A stretch of DNA of 34,683 bases from Paenibacillus chitinolyticus NBRC 15660 (GCF_000739915.1 NZ_BBJT01000025.1:1-34683), one strand, 5' to 3'; positions 10,510-19,700 are shown, counted from the first letter of the stretch. Translations and numbers: made by a program. Notes: a model not told the origin generated them from the letters alone.

Positions 10510-10539
10510 TGATTACCTATGAACGGCCTTAACTGTCAA
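10510..10539 (-). promoter_or_regulatory. Candidate internal promoter before the 3-hydroxybutyrate dehydrogenase
   Basis: Minus-strand TTGACA, an 18-nt spacer and TAATCA lie in the 140-bp gap after the permease gene. The -35 is consensus and the -10 is weak. It would let the four enzyme genes be expressed independently of the permease. Confidence 0.35.
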
Positions 10540-10585
10540 CGGTCTAAAATAGGCGCCGGACGGCTCCGCTTCATCCCCGCCTCTT

Positions 10586-11968
10586 TTACATGAAAGATAA
10601 AACAGCGGCGAGAATAAGCACTGTGAGTGTTTTAACGACGGTTATGGCGAAAATATCCTTGTAAGACTGCCGGTGCGTCAGGCCCGTGATCGCGAGCAGC
10701 GTAATGACCGCTCCGTTATGGGGCAGCGTATCCATTCCCCCGGAAGCCATCGAAGCGATCCGGTGCAGCCATTCCGGGCTGATTCCCGCCGCCTGGCCCG
10801 CTGCCAGGTACTGTTTGCCCATGACTTCGAGGGCGATGGACAGCCCGCCGGAGGCCGATCCGGTGACCCCGGACAAAATATTGACCGACACCGCTTCATT
10901 GATAAGCGGCTGGGAACTGATGTTGAGGATGAAATTCTGGATCGCTTTGAAGCCGGGCAGCGTCTTGACCACGTTGCCGAAGCCGACCTCGGAAGCGGTG
11001 TTGAAAATCGCCAGAAGCGATCCCATCGCGGCTGCCGTCAGCCCTGCCGCCAGCTTGCTCTGAACGTGCCGGACGTTGATGCAGAGCGCCGCCGCGATGC
11101 CGATGAACAGGGCGATAATAAGCGCCCATGACGATGCAACCGTTTTCACATTCGCGATGTTAAACGATTTGAGAAGTTCCGGGCTGTACCAGGTGTTGAC
11201 CGTCAAAAATCCCCGGCTCAGCAGGTAGTTGAACACCAGCACCAGCACGAGCGGGACGAGCGAAACCCACAGGTTCGGGTAACGCTGGCCTTCGGCGGTT
11301 TCCGGCTCGTTCTTGTGTCCGGTTCCGTAGCCTTCGCCTGCGGCTGCCGCTTGCTTGCGGCGTTTCTCCAGCCAGAACATGCCCGCCGCCAGCACCATGA
11401 CTCCGCCCACAATCCCCACGACCGGGGCCGCGTACGCGTCCGTTCCGAAATACGTGGTCGGGATGATGTTCTGCACCTGCGGCGTTCCGGGGAGCGCATC
11501 CATCGTGAAGGTAAAGGCGCCGAGCGCGATCGTGCCGGGAATGAGCCGCTTCGGAATATCCGCTTCGCGGAAAACCGCCACCGCGAAAGGATAGACGGCG
11601 AAAGCGACCACGAACAGCGAGACGCCGCCGTAAGTGAGCACCGCGCAGGCCAGCACGACCGACAGCATGGCGCGTTTGGAGCCGAGCACTTTGACGATGG
11701 ACCGGGCAATCGAGGAGGCCGCTCCGTTCAGCTCCATCACCTTGCCGAAAATCGCTCCCAGCAGGAAGATCGGGAAGTACGTTTTAATATAGTTCGCCGC
11801 ATTCGCCATATAAGTCTCCGTGTAGCTCGGCATAAGCGCGAGCCCGGAAATGACCACGGCCAGCAGCGTAAAGATCGGGGCAAACACGATCACCGGATAC
11901 CCCCGGTAAGCGAAAAACATCAGCAGCCCCAAGGCGAGCACAATCGCCACGACCTGAACAAACACCAT
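10586..11968 (-). CDS. GntP-family permease, probable 3-hydroxybutyrate/acetoacetate importer
   Basis: This 460-residue polytopic membrane protein has about 12-13 hydrophobic segments. Its overall pattern (AIFGKVMELNGAASSIA, TYGGVSLFVVAF, FTMDALPGTPQVQN, SGGMDTLPHNGAV) matches the GntP ion:carboxylate symporter family. A polar loop at about 210-245 splits the two halves. It is the first gene of the ketone-body operon, as yxjC is in B. subtilis, so the likely substrate is a short hydroxy or keto acid rather than gluconate. GGAG lies 8 nt before ATG 11968. The leader holds a cre-like palindrome 34 bp upstream of the start, consistent with carbon catabolite control. Confidence 0.9.
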   Translation of the reverse strand: MVFVQVVAIVLALGLLMFFAYRGYPVIVFAPIFTLLAVVISGLALMPSYTETYMANAANYIKTYFPIFLLGAIFGKVMELNGAASSIARSIVKVLGSKRAMLSVVLACAVLTYGGVSLFVVAFAVYPFAVAVFREADIPKRLIPGTIALGAFTFTMDALPGTPQVQNIIPTTYFGTDAYAAPVVGIVGGVMVLAAGMFWLEKRRKQAAAAGEGYGTGHKNEPETAEGQRYPNLWVSLVPLVLVLVFNYLLSRGFLTVNTWYSPELLKSFNIANVKTVASSWALIIALFIGIAAALCINVRHVQSKLAAGLTAAAMGSLLAIFNTASEVGFGNVVKTLPGFKAIQNFILNISSQPLINEAVSVNILSGVTGSASGGLSIALEVMGKQYLAAGQAAGISPEWLHRIASMASGGMDTLPHNGAVITLLAITGLTHRQSYKDIFAITVVKTLTVLILAAVLSFM

Positions 11969-12001
11969 GCGCCTTCTCCTCTTTTCTGTTAGAAGATCTC
12001 T

Positions 12002-12015
12002 TGTAAGCCCTTACA
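12002..12015 (-). promoter_or_regulatory. cre-like palindrome upstream of the ketone-body operon
   Basis: TGTAAGCCCTTACA is a perfect 6+6 palindrome around a 2-nt centre. It fits the CcpA cre consensus TGWAANCGNTNWCA at every position except the central G. It lies 34-47 bp upstream of the permease start, a position suited to repression. Confidence 0.5.
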
Positions 12016-12044
12016 TTCTTTTAAGTTACGTACTGCTCTCCATG

Positions 12045-12069
12045 AAATTCCGGGGCGTCCCCTGAAATT
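12045..12069. promoter_or_regulatory. Imperfect inverted repeat, candidate LysR-regulator operator
   Basis: A GGGG-cgt-CCCC core is flanked by AAATTC and TGAAATTT, giving about 9 of 11 paired positions. It sits in the middle of the 207-bp divergent region between the permease and LysR genes. Confidence 0.35.
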
Positions 12070-12131
12070 TGAACGTTCTGTGTCCGCTTTTAGTTTACAC
12101 GGCAGGTAAGGCAAGGTAAAATTCAGACATC

Positions 12132-12146
12132 GAATGGCTACCATTC
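12132..12146. promoter_or_regulatory. Inverted repeat GAATGG-cta-CCATTC, candidate autoregulatory site
   Basis: This perfect 6-bp inverted repeat with a 3-nt centre ends 29 bp before the LysR start. LysR-type regulators commonly bind near their own divergent promoters. Confidence 0.4.
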
Positions 12147-12175
12147 CAAAATTTTATGGCTGGGGATGAACGACC

Positions 12176-13069
12176 GTGGATGTAAGAAATCTCGCCTCCG
12201 TTCTGGAGGTCGCCAAACAGCAGAATTTTACGAAGGCCGCCGAAATTTTACATATGACTCAACCGACCTTAAGCAAGCTGGTCAAAAGCATGGAGGACGA
12301 GCTCGGCGTCACCCTGTTCGACCGCAGCGGCAAAACCGTCAAGCTCACCGACTCGGGCGCCGCCGCCATCCAGCGGATGCAGGTCATCCTCCAGTCCGTG
12401 AACGACCTCTACACCACGCTGGACGACGTGTCCCAGCTCAAAACGGGCACCATCCGCATCGGACTGCCCCCGGTGATCAGCACCGTTTTCTTTCCGCGCG
12501 TGATCGCGCCGTTTCAGCGGAAATATCCCGCGATTCAGTTCGTCATGATCGAGGAGGGCGCGAAAACCGTGGAGCAGCGCGTCCTGGACGGATCCATCGA
12601 CATGGGCGTCGTCATCTCGCCGGACGAGGATTCCAGCCTGGGGCGGCTGCCGTTCATCCGCCAGCACGTCTCCCTCGTGCTGCATCGCACGCATCCGCTG
12701 GCCGAACGGGAAACGGTCTCTCTCGCCGATTTGAGCCGGGAGCCGTTTCTGCTGTTCGCCAAGGGCTTCGCCGTGCGGCATCACGTCCTGGACGCCTGCC
12801 ACAGCGCGGGTTTTCACCCGGCCATCGCCCACGAAAGCTCGCAGTGGGATCTGCTGGTGGAGATGGTCGCCGGGGGACTCGGAGTTTCTTTTATCCCGGA
12901 ACCGATCACTTCCAAAATAGCGAACCCGGATGTCCGGGTTATCCCCAAAACCTCGCCGGGCATTCCGTGGAACCTGTATGTGCTGTGGAACAAGGAACGG
13001 TATGCCTCCTACGCCATGCGGGAGCTTCTGGAATTTATCGGGGAAAAAGCAGAGGGAGCGGAGGTTTGA
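12176..13069 (+). CDS. LysR-family transcriptional regulator, divergent from ketone-body operon
   Basis: This 297-residue protein has the standard LysR layout. The winged helix-turn-helix at 1-60 includes NFTKAAEILHMTQPTLSKLV and LGVTLFDR, and an effector-binding domain occupies about 88-290. The start is GTG at 12176 with a weak GGGG site about 10 nt upstream; the HTH begins at the usual distance from this start. Divergence from the permease gene with a 207-bp shared region that contains inverted repeats points to control of the ketone-body operon. The inducer would be 3-hydroxybutyrate, acetoacetate or a CoA ester; this is inference. A bidirectional terminator follows. Confidence 0.9.
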   Translation: MDVRNLASVLEVAKQQNFTKAAEILHMTQPTLSKLVKSMEDELGVTLFDRSGKTVKLTDSGAAAIQRMQVILQSVNDLYTTLDDVSQLKTGTIRIGLPPVISTVFFPRVIAPFQRKYPAIQFVMIEEGAKTVEQRVLDGSIDMGVVISPDEDSSLGRLPFIRQHVSLVLHRTHPLAERETVSLADLSREPFLLFAKGFAVRHHVLDACHSAGFHPAIAHESSQWDLLVEMVAGGLGVSFIPEPITSKIANPDVRVIPKTSPGIPWNLYVLWNKERYASYAMRELLEFIGEKAEGAEV

Positions 13070-13128
13070 GCCCTGAGGAAAATTCCGCGTTCACCAATTG
13101 CGAAACGAAAGCATGAAAAAAGACATAA

Positions 13129-13163
13129 AAAAAAAGGATACCTGCCGGTGCGGGTATCTTTTT
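13129..13163. terminator. Bidirectional intrinsic terminator between LysR and CheY-like genes
   Basis: GATACC-t-GC-cggt-GC-g-GGTATC forms a hairpin flanked by nine A on the left and TTTTTCATTTT on the right. It serves the convergent regulator gene (plus) and the receiver gene (minus). Confidence 0.85.
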
Positions 13164-13228
13164 CATTTTGTCGCATAACGGAGCTTTTATTATATTCATT
13201 CCGGTGATGTTGATGGAGACAATTCAAC

Positions 13229-13612
13229 CTACATAACGCCGATCTTCATCCCTTGTCCGGCAAAAAGTTTCTCGACGGCCTCCTGCAAGCGTTCCTTCTG
13301 GATCGGTTTGACCACGAAATCGCTGGCCCCGCTGCGGATGGCTTCCATGACAACCTGCTGCTGCCCCATGGCGGAGCACATAATGATTTTAGCGTCCGGA
13401 TTGGCGGATTTGATGTGCTTAACGGCTTCCAGTCCGTCCATTTCAGGCATCGTAATATCCATCGTCACAAGGTCAGGCTTCAATCGGCCGTAAAGATCGA
13501 CCGCTTCCTTCCCGTTTTGGGCTTCGCCGATCACGGTGTGTCCCATCTGCTCCAAAAACATACGGACCAGCGTTCTCATAAATGCGGCGTCGTCCACAAT
13601 CAGTACGTTCAA
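13229..13612 (-). CDS. cheY: CheY-type single-domain response regulator
   Basis: This 127-residue receiver domain has no output domain, as expected for chemotaxis CheY or a stand-alone phosphorelay protein. Key residues are D7/D8, phospho-acceptor D52 (MDITMPEMDG), S80 in the threonine/serine position, and K102 (VVKPIQ). The TTG at 13612 is preferred as start because AAGGAGG lies 7 nt upstream and the protein begins exactly at the first receiver strand (LNVLIVDD); a GTG reading from 13672 would add 20 residues that look noncoding. No chemotaxis or kinase genes lie next to it, so its partner is unknown and the symbol reflects similarity only. Confidence 0.88.
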   Translation of the reverse strand: MNVLIVDDAAFMRTLVRMFLEQMGHTVIGEAQNGKEAVDLYGRLKPDLVTMDITMPEMDGLEAVKHIKSANPDAKIIMCSAMGQQQVVMEAIRSGASDFVVKPIQKERLQEAVEKLFAGQGMKIGVM

Positions 13613-13729
13613 AGCGCCCCCTCCTTCTGTCTGTTCCAATGTATCAAAACAAACTGAACAAAAACTAAACATGTCCGGAAGGGGAGCATTTACTCATCTC
13701 AAAAGACACAAAAAAGCCGGTTTCTCGTA

Positions 13730-14551
13730 TTATTCAACCAAGTGTCTGTTCTCGTATACCGTAACTTCGCAGACCGGTTCAAATCCCGCCCGTTTGTAGA
13801 TCCCGATTCCGTCGGGCGAAGCCTGCAGAACGCAAAGCCGGGGCTTTCCTTTCTTGGCTTCGCCGACAAGGAACCGAAACATGGCGGAGCCGAAGCCTTG
13901 TCCCCGGAAATCCGAGCGAGTTGCGATATCGTAGATGCCGACGCTGTCATCCGTGAACATAAGCGTACCGGTGCTGACCGGCCGACCTCGGTACGAGCCG
14001 ATATACAGCTTCATAAGTGAAGATCCCCACAACGGCAAACGGGATATTTTCCGGTAAAAAGCCCTCACGGCAGCCCCTTCCTCCGACTCTCCGAACAACG
14101 AAACCAGCACGTCTCCGAATTGCTCCGCTTCCGCAGGGGATGCAATCTCTTTCATCTGAAAGTCCGCCGGGCATTCGGTTCCGGGATGGAGGGCATCCAA
14201 GTCCGCATACATCGCGATGTTCGTTTCCGCTTCTTTTAAACCCGCCTGTCTTAACGTCTCGAAGGTGACGCTGTCTTTGCTTTCCCAGGACCATAACGCC
14301 ATCGGGTATTTTTTGTCCGTAAAATAATGAACTGTCTCTTCGAGGATAGCTTCGTTCTCCGCTGCCAGGCGGGGTTGTAGTAAAACCGCCACGTTAAACG
14401 TATCCGAAGGGAGGCCGCTATCCGCTCTTATGTATTCGGGTGTTTGTTTGAGAGTACAACCTTCTGCCCGACTTGCCAGATGGGAAACCTTCGCGATAAA
14501 GTTATCCCGGATCAAACGGGCCGTTTGGCCCTGTCCTTGCCCTGTGTTCAT
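13730..14551 (-). CDS. GNAT family N-acetyltransferase
   Basis: This 273-residue protein has a C-terminal GNAT domain (about 130-273). The acetyl-CoA-binding motif is RSDFRGQGFGSAMF near residues 214-227, followed by an IYKRAGFEPV motif typical of the GNAT end. The N-terminal half (about 30-120) is long for a simple GNAT and could be a degenerate second copy or a substrate domain. AAGGAGG lies 8 nt before ATG 14551. It lies 117 bp from the receiver gene, whose promoter probably sits in that gap. The acceptor substrate cannot be deduced. Confidence 0.85.
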   Translation of the reverse strand: MNTGQGQGQTARLIRDNFIAKVSHLASRAEGCTLKQTPEYIRADSGLPSDTFNVAVLLQPRLAAENEAILEETVHYFTDKKYPMALWSWESKDSVTFETLRQAGLKEAETNIAMYADLDALHPGTECPADFQMKEIASPAEAEQFGDVLVSLFGESEEGAAVRAFYRKISRLPLWGSSLMKLYIGSYRGRPVSTGTLMFTDDSVGIYDIATRSDFRGQGFGSAMFRFLVGEAKKGKPRLCVLQASPDGIGIYKRAGFEPVCEVTVYENRHLVE

Positions 14552-14757
14552 GCCGATGTCCTCCTTGCTTCCGGGCTGCAGCCGCAGCCGGTTTGTGAGC
14601 GTGATGTTTATTGAATGAAGTTTTCGTGATTTTCTCCGTTACTGCAACACAATTCTTTCCTTGAATCGTCAAAAAAGGCCCCCGGCGATGGAAGTACAAG
14701 CCGGTGACCTATACAAGTTAAGCATTTCTTCCAAGTAAGCAGATTGCTGTTACCTGG

Positions 14758-15042
14758 TTAACTGCGCTTATTAATTGCATATAAATAACCAAGCAACGAA
14801 AGACAAGATATAAAATACAACCATATATGTAGGTCCGCCAACGTCTGCCTATTCAGTTCAAAAAAACTAAGGTAATTAACTTGCATGGAATCACTCAGTG
14901 ATAGCGAATATTGAGTCAACTGTGCGAGAAGGATGCTCAAAACCATCAAAGAAAAGCAAAGGTTACGTAAGCGGTTCTCCTCGTTCACAAAGATAATAAC
15001 TAATAAAAATACTATACAAATACCCGTTATAAACAATAACAA
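14758..15042 (-). CDS. Small AT-rich membrane protein, unknown
   Basis: This protein of about 94 residues has three predicted membrane helices (near the start, the middle and the C-terminus) and ends with basic residues. No family was recognised. TTG 15042 is chosen because AAGGGGG lies 8 nt upstream; a longer reading from TTG 15069 would add nine residues but would begin inside a large palindrome. The gene lies downstream of the secreted-protein gene on the same strand, separated by that palindrome. Base composition is much more AT-rich than the surroundings. It could be an accessory or immunity-type membrane protein for its neighbour, but this is only positional speculation. Confidence 0.55.
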   Translation of the reverse strand: MLLFITGICIVFLLVIIFVNEENRLRNLCFSLMVLSILLAQLTQYSLSLSDSMQVNYLSFFELNRQTLADLHIWLYFISCLSLLGYLYAINKRS

Positions 15043-15057
15043 ATTCAGAGCCCCCTT

Positions 15058-15100
15058 AATTAAAATCAAGAATAGGTTTAACCTATTCTTGATTTTAATT
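15058..15100. repeat. 43-bp perfect palindrome (probable bidirectional terminator)
   Basis: Arms of 21 bp (15058-15078 and 15080-15100) are perfectly complementary around a single central T. The core stem CAAGAATAGGTT/AACCTATTCTTG is followed on either strand by ATTTTAATT, so it can act as an intrinsic terminator in both directions. It starts about 20 nt after the stop of the secreted protein at 15121 and ends 16 nt before the start of the small membrane protein. Confidence 0.8.
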
Positions 15101-15120
15101 TATTTTAAACAGTTATTCAA

Positions 15121-16383
15121 TTAACTGGAATAATAGGAAAACGACATATTGCTTGTTTTAGTTCCGTTTGCAGGTGCATATGGAGATTGCCCATTATATA
15201 CATCATAAGTCCAAGTAACGTATAATTCTTTCTGCTTGTTTGTATCATAGTGTCCAACTGTAAAAGTTACGTCAAAAGTCTGTCCAGTATTTTTCAAGTA
15301 CATGCCAGAGGAGTATTTTGTGCCAGCAGCCCTTGTTACATTACTTCCGCTATTGTCAAACACTTTAAGGGTTTTTGCTGTATAAGGGGTTTCAAATTGA
15401 TAGTTAATTTCATAAGAAGTCAGGGGTACATATTTCGATTTAAGAGAATATCCAATTTTAAATTGCGTTTTTATACCACCGGCGACTTGATAACTGCCAT
15501 CCCATTGAATTTGTCTAATTGCATCGCCCGGATCTGTCCATGAATCAACTCTCGTGTCAGTAAAGTATCCCACTTGAAAATTAGAGCTGTTTGAATCTAA
15601 CCCTGAATAATCATATGACCATGTTCTCTGAGAAAGTACATACATTTTTGTGGTAAATGTTCCTCCACTGGTATCTAGAGAAGTTGGGCCCTCAATATAA
15701 TGACGTATAACCATCTCTTCATATATGTTTCCACCACCTACAGAATAAGAAATGTTGTACGGTCTGTCGCTTTTTCCACTTACAACACCTTGTGGTTCAA
15801 AACTAGGAATCTCAGTTCCTTGTAGTATTTTAGCATACCAGAATTGATTCGCATGATCGATAATGTCAAGAGAGTCCTGTTGGGAGAAAAGTAAATCAGC
15901 GCTAAACAAATTATTTAAGCCAGTAGTTTCAATTATCGTAAGATTTCTTGTTCCTTTCTCAAGCAGATAGAGTTTAAGAACAGCTTCCCCGCCTTTAAAT
16001 TTGTTTTTGTTTAATGTAAGTGAAGAATTTGAAGCCCTATCAATTCCAAAATAAATGACTTCAAAATTATTTAATGAATCTTTGAGATCACCAACTAATA
16101 AATCAGCATTGGAGTTTTCAGATTTTTTAATAGTCCCCTGCAAATCAAACAATTTTCCGTTTACTAAATTACCAGACAACAAAAGTTTAGAAGTAGTAAT
16201 TTCAACATTTTTAAATACAGCTTTTGAATTTGCATCCAATTGACTAAGTTTTGCTCCTTTTGAGTCTAGGTTGTAAACAGTAGACGCTTCTAACTCTATT
16301 GAATTGGTTGCTGATACCGGCAAAGAATTTGAAAATAAAGCTAGAGTAACTAAAAAAACGAGTAGAAGTTTAGTAGTTTTCAT
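15121..16383 (-). CDS. Secreted protein of unknown function, AT-rich
   Basis: This 420-residue protein has a clear signal peptide (MKTTKLLLVFLVTLALFSNSLPVSA, cleaved near residue 26). The mature part is rich in Ser, Asn, Thr and Tyr and is mostly beta-type. No known domain, anchor, SLH or sortase motif was recognised. ATG 16383 is chosen because AAGGAG lies 8 nt upstream; the first in-frame start (GTG 16392) overlaps that site. GC content falls to around 30 percent in places, unlike the neighbours, suggesting horizontal acquisition. Tryptophan- and tyrosine-rich repeats in the second half (such as WSYDYSG, WDGSYQ, WTYDVYNG) suggest an extracellular or carbohydrate-facing protein, but no function can be assigned. 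Confidence 0.75.
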   Translation of the reverse strand: MKTTKLLLVFLVTLALFSNSLPVSATNSIELEASTVYNLDSKGAKLSQLDANSKAVFKNVEITTSKLLLSGNLVNGKLFDLQGTIKKSENSNADLLVGDLKDSLNNFEVIYFGIDRASNSSLTLNKNKFKGGEAVLKLYLLEKGTRNLTIIETTGLNNLFSADLLFSQQDSLDIIDHANQFWYAKILQGTEIPSFEPQGVVSGKSDRPYNISYSVGGGNIYEEMVIRHYIEGPTSLDTSGGTFTTKMYVLSQRTWSYDYSGLDSNSSNFQVGYFTDTRVDSWTDPGDAIRQIQWDGSYQVAGGIKTQFKIGYSLKSKYVPLTSYEINYQFETPYTAKTLKVFDNSGSNVTRAAGTKYSSGMYLKNTGQTFDVTFTVGHYDTNKQKELYVTWTYDVYNGQSPYAPANGTKTSNMSFSYYSS

Positions 16384-16431
16384 TAAACACACTCCTTATT
16401 GGAATTTATTTACACATATATACTACCACAT

Positions 16432-16462
16432 TTTTACATTAAAAAGTTACAAAAATGTAAAA
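16432..16462. promoter_or_regulatory. Inverted repeat TTTTACATT...AATGTAAAA upstream of the AT-rich secreted gene
   Basis: Nine-base arms at 16432-16440 and 16454-16462 are separated by 13 nt, 49-79 bp upstream of the start. A promoter-like TATATA follows toward the gene on the minus strand. This is a plausible operator for a dimeric regulator. Confidence 0.35.
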
Positions 16463-16715
16463 TCATGTTTTTTATTGAGTGCCCTAGAAGAACAATCCTT
16501 TCCAACAACTGCTACGGGAAGACAAAGCCAGCTTACTTCGCCTAGCGCATCTCTCCCTTTCCTCGCCTGCCGAAATTTTATGCAGTTAACCAAAGTTAAT
16601 TCTCAATACCTATCGTTTTTGCTAGACTGAACCCTGCTAACTCTTTGAGTCGGGCATAAGGGCTCCCCTTCTTGACCGGCTGCAACCGTACTTTCAAAGG
16701 AGTGATGACATCTTC
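16463..16715 (+). other. Non-coding leader before the giant SLH protein, with local hairpins
   Basis: No gene is seen here. At 16640-16667 CCCT...AGGG can enclose an ACTC-ttt-GAGT hairpin, and CCGG...CCG pairing follows. It does not carry the conserved core of c-di-GMP-I or ydaO riboswitches. The ribosome binding site AAAGGAG lies about 12 nt before ATG 16716. Confidence 0.3.
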
Positions 16716-19700
16716 ATGTCTAACAGGCTGCGCAAAATATGGGGGACGACTGTCCTGATAGGAGGGATACTGGCCGGATGGTGCCAAACGGCGAATGCGG
16801 CCGTCATGATGGAACCTCTTCCCGCTTCGGCCGACTTGCCCTCAGACCTGGCGGGAGTTTCGGCAAGCGGTGTGCTGAACGGCAGCAGCCTCCTTGTAAC
16901 CGGCGGTCAATATAACCGGAACAATTCGTTCGCCAAAAACTCGTACACTTTCTCGCCTTCGACCCAAACCTGGTCCACTTATGCGCCTGCGCTGAACTTG
17001 GCCTACCACACCCAGTCGGAGATGAAGGACGGAAGAGTCATCGTCACGGGCGGCGACGCCTTTCTCAACGGCACCGGGTTCGTGTACAACAATTTGACGC
17101 GGATTTATAACCCGTATACAAACGCCTGGACCCAAGCATCCAATTTGCCCAAAAATATGCTGGGGAACTCGCAGAGCACGCTGCCGGACGGCAGAATCGT
17201 CAGTGTCGGCGGAGCGGATTCTATCTTTTCTCCGAGCACCAGCGCACTGTACAACAATACGTACATCTACGATCCCGCCGCCAACACCTGGACGGAAAAA
17301 GCACCGCTTCCGATCGGCATTTACGGAGCAGCGCAAAGTACGCTGCCGGACGGCCGTATCCTGTTAACGGGGGGCCAGAGCGGATACGTTTATTCCTTTT
17401 CCGCTTATATTTACGACCCGGCCACTGATATTTGGACCAAAGCGGCCAATCTGCCTTATCAATATAGCGACCTTTTCTACCGTCATGCCCAGGTGACGCT
17501 TCCTAACGGCAAAGTGCTGGTAATGGGCAATTACAATTTCTATTTGTACGATCCCGTCAGCAACACTTGGATCTATGACACTCCTTCCGTTAAAGGAATG
17601 CAAAACGCCAAAATGACGGTTATCGGCAGCAATGTATACGTTATAGGCGGGTACGACAGGAACTACGAACTTAACACGACCGTTTACAAGCTGTCGTTTG
17701 ATTTTACGGCGCCTACGGCTCCCGTTATCACAACGTCCTCGGCGGACTGGTCTCCTGCGGATGTCACCGCGACCCTGACGGCCGGAACGGATGCGGATTC
17801 GGGCGTCAAACAGACGGAATACAGCTTATCCGGCGCGACTGTTCTTGGGTGGACGCCTTATGCCAGCGGCGATGTGATCACCGTCTCGAATTCGGGAGAG
17901 ACCACGATCAGCGCCCGAACAATCGACAAATCGGGCAACGCGAGCAGCGTGACGACCGCCGTGGTGAAGGTAGATAAAACGGCGCCGACCTCCCCTGTCA
18001 TAAAAGGAGCGAACTCCGCTTGGACCAACCAAAACGCGTCGATCACGCTCACACCCGGTACGGACAATGGCGGATCGGGCGTGCAACGGTCGGAATACAA
18101 GCTCACCGGCGGCACCACGCAGGACTGGACGCCTTATACGGGAACTTTTCCGATCAGCACGGAAGGAATTACAACGGTACATGCGCGGACAATCGACAAC
18201 GTGGGCAACGTGAGCGCCGAAAGCACGGCCGTGGTCTCCATCGACAAAGCTTCGCCGACCATTCCTTCCGTTCAGCCTGCCGTAAACGGCTGGAGCAAGG
18301 ACAACGTCGCTGTAACGATCATCCCCGGCACCGATGCCCGTTCGGGCGTAAACCGGACCGAATACAGCTTGTCCGGTTCGACGACGCTCGGCTGGACGGT
18401 TTACACGGGCCCCGTCACGGTAAGCGCCGAAGGTCAGACGACCGTCAGCGCGCGCAGCGTGGACGAGGCCGGCAACACAAGTCCCCCAGTGCAGACGGTT
18501 ATCAAAATCGATAAAACAAGCCCTTCCGTTCCCGCCGTCACTCCGGGAACAACCGGCTGGACAGCGGCAGCGAGTGTGCCGGTAACGGTTCAACCCGGAA
18601 CCGACTCCGGGGGCTCGGGCGTCAAGTCAACGGAATATAGCTTGTCCGGAGCCATGACCAAGGACTGGACCCCCTACACCGCGCCCTTCTCCATTACGGT
18701 GCCGGGTCAGACTACAGTCTCGGCCCGAACGACGGATCAGGCGGGAAATGTCAGCGGAACAGGGGCGGCCGCCGTCTCCATCGACCGCACTCCTCCGGGC
18801 GCTCCGGTAATCGTACCCGCTGCCGCAGGCTGGACCTCCGCTCCGGAAGTTTCCGTAGAGATAACGCCCGGCGCGGATACCGGAGGCGCCGGCGTGAACC
18901 GCACGGAGTATAGCTTATCCGGCGCGGAGACGCTCGGCTGGACGGTATATACAGGGCGGCTGACCGTTAAAGCCGAAGGACAGACCACTGTCGAGGCCAG
19001 AACGGTCGATAATGCGGGCAACGTTGGGGCGGTGTCTTCCTCCACGGTCAAGATCGTCCGGACTCCTCCGGGCGCTCCCGCCATTACAACTCCGGCCGAC
19101 AAGTCGCTGCTGAGAAGCCTTCCCGCCGTTACGGGAACGGCGGAGCCTTCCTCCTCCGTCGTCGTTACCATCGACGGGAAAGCCCATCCCGCCGTAAAAG
19201 CGGACAGCGGGGGCAGGTTTTCCTTCAGCCTGCCTGCTCAGTTGGCGGACGGCACGCATACCGTAACGGCGGTCGCAGCCGATGCGGCAGGCAATACGAG
19301 CCCGTCCAGCGTCGCGGTAAGCTTTACTCTGGATACGACGGCCCCTGCCGAACCTGTAATTTTGTCCCCTGCCGAAGGGTCTCTGAGTAAAGACACCAAA
19401 CCGGTCGTTTCCGGAACGGCTGAAGCCCATTCGTTCGTTTATCTTTACGTGGACGGGGCGCTGAAGACAATCGCGCAGGCGGACGGAGGCGGACTCTGGA
19501 GCTATGCGATTCCCGCCGCACTGCAGGACGGCAAGCACAACATTCGGGCGTACGCATCCGACAAAGCCGGCAATAACAGCCCTTCGACGAAGGCGGTAAT
19601 CTGGATGATCGACACGACGCCGCCTCCGGCCCCTGTCGTGCTGACCCCCGCCAGCGGAACAAGCACAAACCGAAACCAGCCGGTTATCAGCGGCATAAGC

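Noticed and set aside
16463-16715. c-di-GMP-I or ydaO riboswitch upstream of the surface protein
   Set aside because: The conserved cores (such as GACGCAAAG for c-di-GMP-I) are absent.
16596-16787. 63-codon minus-strand frame with a transposase-like ending
   Set aside because: It overlaps the signal peptide region of the giant SLH gene, has no ribosome binding site and no terminal repeats; the resemblance is too short to trust.
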